Source of the DNA: Chelonoidis abingdonii
Taxonomy: Eukaryota > Chordata > Testudines > Testudinidae
Length of the DNA: 64,000 bases
Assembly: GCF_003597395.2 (NCBI RefSeq)
Contig: NC_133778.1
Span: 26,510,108-26,574,107, forward strand
Direction of reading: 5' to 3'
Every line of letters starts with the position of its first letter. Positions within the stretch are counted from its first letter, which is position 1. The notes below the pieces were generated by a model. That model was not told the DNA's origin, did not search any database, and saw only the letters and a list, made by a program, of their open reading frames with translations. The translations under genes and the position numbers were made by a program. Of the stretch, positions 56,771-64,000 are shown piece by piece.

Positions 56771-58609
56771 CCCACTTTACAGTGTAGGAAAAAGTCCCAT
56801 GCAATAATCTGAGAATAAAGAAATTAAGAGCACAGGAAAAGACTGAGGGAGAGAAGAGACATGGAAAGGAAAGAAAGGAAATGACCAGCTCCAACAAAGA
56901 GCCCATTACCCCTTGACAACTTGTCAGTGACCTAAAAGCTACAAACAGCAACTGGAGCTAATGCATAAATTCTACATACATCCGCAGAGCTCTACCAATA
57001 GAACTAAAGGAGAACTCCTGTGCTGCTGTTCTATCCTCAGGGGGCCTCCCATGGATAGTAACATCATTAGCTGTTATGCGAAAGACAGTATACTGCAAGA
57101 TGATCCATGTCTCAACTTCCTCCCTTTCATCAACTGATATAGCCAACTAGGGGCGCCTATCACTTTTAACTTTGCACACTTTCTAAATGCCTAGTCAGCA
57201 AGTTATCCCAGACAAAGCTGACAGTTGCTCATTAGTTGTAAATTGTGCTGCATAAGGTTACATGGCATGCGATGCTGAGAAATTCCTGATATCTGAGTAA
57301 ACAGCTATAGCTTCAAGGCAAATCAATGGAAAAGTAGAGTTTCCACTGGACAAGTTCACAATTTTCCATGTGTCCTATTTTATTAAATGAAAAACCTACA
57401 GGAAACACATGGCTGGCAGCCCTAGAGGTACCTCTTCTATTAACTTTACGTGGAAATTGAATTGACTTCAAATACTTCTAGAAAACTTGCATCATTATTT
57501 GCCAGTTTCCTTCTAGTGGTCTCCTGAGAGATGTAGATAGTATGTGCTGCATATTAAACTCTTAATTACAGATTTCTGTTATGAGAGTGAGATAACATTC
57601 AAAAGGAGGCATCTGCACCATTGCCTTTGAGTTTTTTACACTAAAAAAAATCCATAAAGTAAATGAAAAATGAGTCAGCAACCTATCACCAATCTCTGTC
57701 AGCACATACAGCACCTCCAGCTTCACAGTAGGCTGCCAGCTGGTCTTCTATTAACAGTAAATTGAAGATTTTTATTTATTTATAAGTGTTATTAATCTGG
57801 TAGTTGAAATGTAATTTGTTTTCCAAAGTGGAGAGCATGCAAGATTTCTGGCACTATTAGTGCAGATAGAATGGGGGTGTTGCTAGAGATCTCACAATAT
57901 ATAAACCATACTAGCCCTGCTGTTGCAAGAATTTACAATATTGTACTTAGTACCACAACATACAAAGCACCAAGTCCTATGTGTCTGGGACCTGACTTTT
58001 CAAAAGGGCAGGATCCTAGGGCCACATGTAAAATTGCATGCCCTAGACAGGACCACTTCACAACTGTCTGCAAAATAAGGTATCTGCACTTGCAGATCTT
58101 AAAATTAAGACAATCTTGTATATCAAAGTGAAATAATTTTACATCCTACTTCTAATTTATTACCACTAATATTTCTGCTTCACTGATACACGTACATCCG
58201 GATTCACGGTGCTAAGACAGCTTGATTTTATTGGCAGAGAAGTATGAAAGATATAGCAATGCCAATAATTTTGTTGTTTACCTTCTCGGAAAATAAACAC
58301 ATTTTAGTAGCAAAATACATGAGCGTGTGGTGATTTACACTTCCTAAGAATGAGACTGGCACAACGAGTTGCCCTACGTGTATACTAGACCTTCTTCTCT
58401 CTGCTCCACACTGCTGCTTTCTCTTACAGTCCCTCTGTATTAGTCTTCAATTCTGCCGCTGGCTTCTCCATCATCACCCCATATTTTTCCACTCTGCTCC
58501 ATCCTAAGTAAGATGCAAATACAAAAACATTTGTGTCAAATGTTTATGCCCATATGCTAACAGATATAATGCAGGTCTGTGTCTGTGTGTGTGTAGAGAG
58601 AGAGAGTAT
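56771..58609. other. no gene recognised
   Basis: A short (GT) and (GA) tract lies at 58581-58606. No exon or RNA gene was seen. Confidence 0.45.
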
Positions 58610-58904
58610 GGGTACATCTTCACTACTGGCCATATCGGCGGGTAGCAATCAATTTCTCGGGGATCGATATTTCGAGTCTCATCTAGATGTGATATATCGA
58701 TCCCCGAACGCACTCCTGTCGACTCCGGAACTCCACCAATGCGAATGGCGGTAGTGGAGTCGACAGGGGGAGCCGCGGATGTCGATCCCGAGCCGTGAGG
58801 ACGGTAGGTAACTCAATCTAAGATACTTCGACTTCAGCTACACTATTCACGTAGCTGAAGTTGCGTATCTTAGATCGCTCCCCTCCCCTAGTGTAGACCA
58901 GCCC
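58610..58904. mobile_element. Harbinger-type MITE
   Basis: The left end GGGTACATCTTCACTA and the inverted right end GGGCTGGTCTACACTA resemble both ends of the large Harbinger copies. TAT flanks both sides (58607-58609, 58905-58907). The 295-base interior contains inverted blocks (CGGGGATCGATAT with ATATCGATCCCCG; CTGTCGACTCC with GGAGTCGACAG; TACGTGAATAG-like). There is no coding capacity. It could have been mobilised by a Harbinger transposase recognising these ends. Confidence 0.8.
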
Positions 58905-58907
58905 TAT

Positions 58908-59404
58908 ACTTCAGTACTTGAGTGTGTTTGGTGAGGTTTGAGACATAGATCCTGGCCTTTAGTGGGGTTAGGGCTTCATCCATGCTCCCTGTTGGAAGGA
59001 ATTTCCTCCTACGTCACAGTGACTGAGTCAGAATGAGGCTTTGGAAGAATAAAGTTTAGGTGCCTGGAGCATGAAGAGTAAATGTGAACTTTATATACCA
59101 TGCTTTAGTGTAATCCATGTTATCTTTAAAATCTATTGTATTATAATCCAAGTTGAAAAGTTCTCATTGTGTAATCATTGGAGATGAATGGGTACGATGA
59201 GATTTAAACTGCAATGTCACTACCTATTAATTCCCCTGCCTACCACCAAACACTCATTTTAATGCATAACTAAAAAACTGATAAACAATCGTATTACATA
59301 GTGATTTGATTGACTAGATAACGTTGATACAACAAAACAATAACTTTGTTTAAATTTTAACAAGTGCGAATTACTCGAGAAGAACTGAGATAATAATTGA
59401 TGTG
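58908..59404. other. no gene recognised
   Basis: Unique AT-rich sequence. Confidence 0.45.
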
Positions 59405-59762
59405 TTTTGTTTTGTTTTTTTGATTCAGTGGCTGATCTTGGGGGTGGAGGAGATTGGTTCCTTTTAAACCAAAACTGAATCTTTTTTCAGTTTTTCTTAA
59501 CCAAGTAAAAACAACATTTCTTGCAGGTCATATGAAAAACTTCAAAAAATATTTTGAAACTAAACAAAGTGTTGGTTTTGAAACAAAGTTTTGAAGGGAT
59601 TTTTTTTTTATACAGTTCACTTCAACATACTGAAAAAAAAAATTCAGGCAAAACTATTCACTGAATTTGACCTAAATTCACAAAAGTTTTCAGTGCCCTG
59701 AAAAATGTATTTTTCAGTTAATTTACTCTTAGCTGAAAAAAATTCTCCCAGCTCTATTCAAG
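59405..59762 (+). repeat. AT-rich interspersed repeat, copy 3
   Basis: Runs of AAAATATTTTGAAAC, CAAAGTTTTGAAGGGA and TGAAAAAAATTCTCCCAGCT match the composition and end of the copies at 41745 and 52075. Confidence 0.45.
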
Positions 59763-59891
59763 AACCACCAATAAATTGAAAGGAGACTATTGTCAAGGTT
59801 TAGAGAGTATGATTCATAATTAAGTAATCTGAATGGTGTGGTGACTATAATGGGGTGGTGGGGAAGAGAATATGACACCATCCTATGGACT

Positions 59892-60847
59892 TGTCATAAA
59901 CAGATAGCTAAGGGTTAATGTTTCTTTTACCTGTAAAGGGTTAACAAAGGGAACCAAACACCTGACAAGAGGACCAATCAGGAAACCGGATTTTTCAAAG
60001 CTTAAGGGAGGGAATTTGTGGGTTTCTTGTTCCTTGGTTTTGCTGTTCTGTGCTCTCTGAGCTATGAGAGAATCTATTTTGAGTCCTTCTATCTCTGTTT
60101 CCCAGTTGTAAGTACAAAGGTAGCAAAGTATAGTCTTTTAAATATGTTTGCATATTTGCATCGTGTATATCTGGCTGGTGAGTCTTATGTATATTTGGCA
60201 TAAGTACCTTTAACATGTATTGTTTTTGATAAGGCTGTGTAATCCTCTTTTCTATTTGTATTCATTTTCCTATAAGTTTGAAGAATCCTGATGACTTACC
60301 ATCTAGATTACAGAGACTGTTCTTCTATTCTTTCTTTCTTTTTTTTATTAAAAGTTTGCTGTTTAAGACCTGTGAATTTTTTTTAGTTGACCCACCAGGA
60401 AATTGTTGGAGAAAGGAAGAGGGGGAGGAAAACTGCTCTCTGTGTTTAACTCTCCTAGATGTCCAGGTGAGAAAGAAGCTAATGGGAAGAGAGAAGAATC
60501 TTTTCTGTTTCTTGTCTTTGGGTTTGTCTCTTATGGTGAAGAGAGAGAGACATGCTTTTGGTATGTGATGTAAAAAGGTCGATCAGTACTCTCAGGTTAG
60601 CCCAGAGAGGAAATTCTGGGGAAGAAAGGTTGGGGGAATGGTTTATTTCCCTTTGTTAGGAGACTCAGGGCATCTGAGTCTTGGGGTCCCACAGGGAAGT
60701 TTTGGGCGACCCAAGTGTACCAGGCACTGAAATTCCTGGTTGGTGGCAGCCTATCAGATCTAAGCTGGTAATTAAGCTTAGAGGCTTTCATGCTGGTACC
60801 CAATCTTTGGGACGCTAAGGTCCAGATTTTGGAATTATACCATGACA
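59892..60847 (+). mobile_element. solo LTR, endogenous retrovirus type, complete
   Basis: The element starts TGTCATAAACAG and ends ATACCATGACA, with GGACT on both sides (59887-59891 and 60848-60852). This is an exact 5-bp duplication and a 956-base LTR. It shares its first part with the LTR at 7110-7832 (CTTTTACCTGTAAAGGGTTAA, then the ACACCTGAC and GACCAATCAGG blocks) but ends differently. No internal retroviral genes remain, so it arose by recombination between two LTRs. Confidence 0.9.
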
Positions 60848-60852
60848 GGACT

Positions 60853-63800
60853 AGAACCCTGTACAACACTTTCATGGTGGGTATGTGGCTACTGTTTCAG
60901 GATAATCATGTATCCACTGGTTATATCCCTGGCCACTTAATTGGCCAGCCCTGCATCCCACTCTATTACCCTATGATGACAATGCTACAGAAAGGTTGTT
61001 GAAAGACTCCATAACAAACTTTATGCACAGAAATTATTGAAAAACATTCTACGGGGAAAACAAAGGATTTCAGAGTATATGCAGTGGAACAATTCTACTC
61101 ACCTTACTTACATGAGTATTCCATTGCTTTCAATGCAATCACTTGCATGAATAAAATGAGATGATGGATTTGGATGGTGGTAGGAATAGATCTTGCAGAT
61201 ATCACAAAAATCATCCTTTTTCAGTTGTCACCAGTCTAAACTATTGTCATTAGTGAATGCTTCATGCTCTATAAAGAGAGCCACTATTAAATATAAATGA
61301 TGATATCCTCTAAGCTTATCCATGTATCATTTAGTATTAGTTGGTTTTATCTGATAGACCTCACTTTCATTTTGGAGCACTTTCAAAAAGAGGTGCAGGA
61401 GCATGAAACATCTGCCTGTCTGAATCTTGTGAATAACTTCTTTCTTAAAAAATCGAAGTATTTAATTTGAAAATATGGGAGACAGGAAGATGATTTCTTT
61501 TTTTTTTTTAAAAAGGTTAGATTCTATATAAATAGAACCTTAAATAAAATGAGGGTGATTATCTGGAGAATTCCAATGATCAATATGCAACTCATTTTAC
61601 TCATTTATGTCATCCCACAGAAGTCACTGGGACTACTTGCATAAGTAATCTGAGCTAGATTTTCCCCAAAAAGGGTAGGTAAATTACTACCAAGCAAGCA
61701 GTAAGCATTACTATAACAAGGTTTGATGGTTTTTCCATTTGCCTTGTGTAAAGAGATGTTAGAACCCTATAAAAAGCTACAGACATTCTGCTCACTCATT
61801 GTAGCATGTGTGACTTATTTCCTGGCTACCGGGAGATGGGAATGGCTCTCTAAGGAGAAGCAACTAGGACATAAACCTTTAGGGACTGCCAAGCTCACAG
61901 GAAGCCTAGGTTGAGGTTTGTGTTGTCTAATAAAGCCAAACCCCAGAAGAGGGTGAGTTTGGACACCAACTCATAGTCTGTGCACTCTGGCTGATGATGT
62001 ATGGAGTCTTGGCCCATTCACAATTCTAAACAGGCTATAAAAAGCTGGATCTCACAGGAAATTTCCCCCTATTTGAAAACAGCCCAGACTGGTAGCAACT
62101 AAATTCTACCCAAAGGCTGTTCTGTGAAGCCAGTGTGGTAATGGTTTCATATTAGTTTGTAATGGATGGATGTTTACAGAATAAAACAATCACCACATTT
62201 CCCACTATTGCTGGCCAGAAAATCAAAGAGCACACGAGAAAACAGTTCAGTTGGCAGGCTCATCCCTGGCAGCGGTCCCTAGAGGACAAGTGTGAAGTAT
62301 GTTGGCAGAAGTAAGAGGAAATTCTGCCTTGTCAGACCATCTTTATGGCTACAGAAGCCAATGCAACCATTAGTGTGAACAGCGAACTTTGAAGGGGTGT
62401 GCTCCTTCACCAGTGAGTCATCAAAGAAAGTAGACATTACCGTTTCCAGCAGCAACCCCATACCACTGATAGCAAAGAGAACATTAGTGACTTGAATGGC
62501 AATGGAGTGTGATGTAAAGCAGTATAAACTTCGAGAGCGTAAGGACTGTAACTGTACCTGGCTTCTACAGGTACCTTCAGCTATCTACTACCCTAAAGCT
62601 CAGCCTTGAACAAAACACATGGTTGTGTCCTGGAGCAAATGTTTGCCCCATCTAGATTAGTATTTACAAAGGTTATCAGGAATTAATTGCCATTCAATTA
62701 ATTTGATTTTTTGATGACCAAACACTCTAGGTATGCTCTTAACTATAGGAGTAACTGGTGCAAGACAGCTGCTATACCCATGTAGACCAGCCCACAGATG
62801 GAGAGACAACACTCACTTTGTCAGTTGTTTATAAAACCATATGTGAAACACTGGAATGTTGGCTATTGGGATTTCTGGGTTCTATTCCTGCCTTTGTTGG
62901 CAAAGTATGGTCTAGTTACAGTACTGCCATACACCTTTCTTCCAAAAGGCAGACAGGTTTGTCTTTTGAGACATTTGGGTACTATTCCTGCTTTGTCTGA
63001 AGTGAAACTGTGCAGACTCTGTGATATCTATAAAATGACTGAATGATGGTTCTACTCTATAGCAGGGTTGTAAGTTATTGTTTAATATTTATGCTTATTA
63101 CAGCTCTCATTGCAAATAGCAGTTGGTGGTGGAAGAGCTAGGATTAGAACTCTTTTTTTCTGCCTGGCGACTGAGTGAACACTTCCCTCAGCTACAGATT
63201 TGGGGGAGGGAGGAGAAAGAGGTGTCTTGTGTTTATATTTCCCTTGGAATAGTAAACAGCTCTCCCAAATGACTTGGCAGGTCTTCATACTGAAGGCAGA
63301 AATTGCCCTAGGGAAATAGTACCTCTCTAAAGGGATTCCCCAGCTACTAGACAGCTATCAAAATAACTGTCCACCAGTCCCCCTGCCAACTAGAGAAAGG
63401 GAAAAGGGCATGATCAAAGATCATCATATTCAGGGTATTTTTATCTGGCAGATATTCCCTAAGGACTGTGCCAGCTACTCCAAATTACAGTAACCTTGGG
63501 ATTCTTCTAATTTATACCCGGAACTAGGCATGCCCCAGGATAGCATGAAAATTCAGGAACAAAAGGAAGTTTAATGTCACACTATAAATCAGATGCAGAG
63601 CTGATATTTTAAATGCCAAATCCCCTTGCTCCCTGCTTAGGCTCCTAGATAACACTGCCTCGCATCTTTGCAGGAGTGTTTAAGATGACTCTTAGAATGA
63701 TACATTTGTCTAAAAGTTTTTTCTGTTTAGTATTATTTTAAGAGTTAAGTAAGATTAACGTACTTTCTAAGATTAACCTAACATTTCAAGTACAATACAC

Positions 63801-64000
63801 TGTAATAAGAAATGCAAATGTCATATCTTGTGTAAAAAGACACAAATAGCTGAAACTGTGATTCTCATACGTCTCCTCCAGTCAGATGTGTTTTTAAATG
63901 AATAAGTAGACTTTCATTTCAGAGCTCAAGCCAAAACAAAACAACTCATTGCACAACCCACTGTGAAAATCCTAAAATCTGGATAAGGCTTCTTTTTTTG
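60853..64000. other. no gene recognised
   Basis: Old dispersed CAATGGG-type pieces occur near 61100-61150 and 61600-61650. The rest appears unique, with T/A runs near 61496-61515. No exon, RNA gene or full element is supported. Confidence 0.45.

Overview
This window looks like euchromatic DNA from a reptile, most likely a turtle. I infer this from CR1 LINEs with the turtle/crocodilian 3' untranslated sequence, Penelope-like retroelements, a PIF/Harbinger family that carries a HARBI1-type transposase plus a Myb/SANT protein, and solo LTRs whose ends I associate with turtle retroviruses. I recognise no host protein-coding exon, rRNA, tRNA or CRISPR array. The window is a gene desert or intron sequence loaded with transposable elements, most of them broken.

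Layout. 1-837 is an assembly gap. 838-2171 is a Harbinger 3' end sitting in the Myb exon of an older related Harbinger element. 4990-9806 is a nest: a plus-strand CR1 tail is split by a minus-strand CR1 (which holds a solo LTR with target-site duplication GTCCC) and again by a second solo LTR (duplication GCATT/GAATT). 12605-13545 is another CR1 3' half. 17615-19838 is a plus-strand CR1 with parts of ORF1, endonuclease and reverse transcriptase, joined abruptly to a DNA-transposon remnant at 19839-20751. 20941-24837 is an end-to-end Harbinger element with convergent transposase and Myb pseudogenes. 31402-31518 is a foldback element with a perfect 82-bp palindrome, and 32293-32737 a 5'-truncated Penelope-like insertion with an 11-bp target-site duplication. 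34740-38830 contains AT-rich stretches that resemble conserved non-coding enhancers, plus a LINE fragment. 46802-51108 is a second end-to-end Harbinger copy, in reverse orientation. 53236-53560 is a hAT-like foldback MITE. 54780-55225 and 55442-55614 are two more Penelope-type pieces. 58610-58904 is a Harbinger-type MITE, and 59892-60847 a complete solo LTR. The rest is mostly unique AT-rich sequence with small ancient repeats.

How the parts fit together. The two Harbinger copies would have supplied transposase and its DNA-binding partner. The short MITE at 58610 shares their terminal bases and 3-bp target-site type, so it could have been mobilised by them. Both copies are dead: the first has lost the DNA-recognition and first catalytic region by an internal deletion, and the second has an Ala in place of the first catalytic Asp plus frameshifts. 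The most unusual material is the Penelope-type group. Its members share a terminal repeat with a hammerhead-ribozyme-like core, and two of them fold back on the same 41-bp block.

Several starts and frames in the pseudogenes are uncertain, and family names come from recalled sequence patterns, not from a database search.
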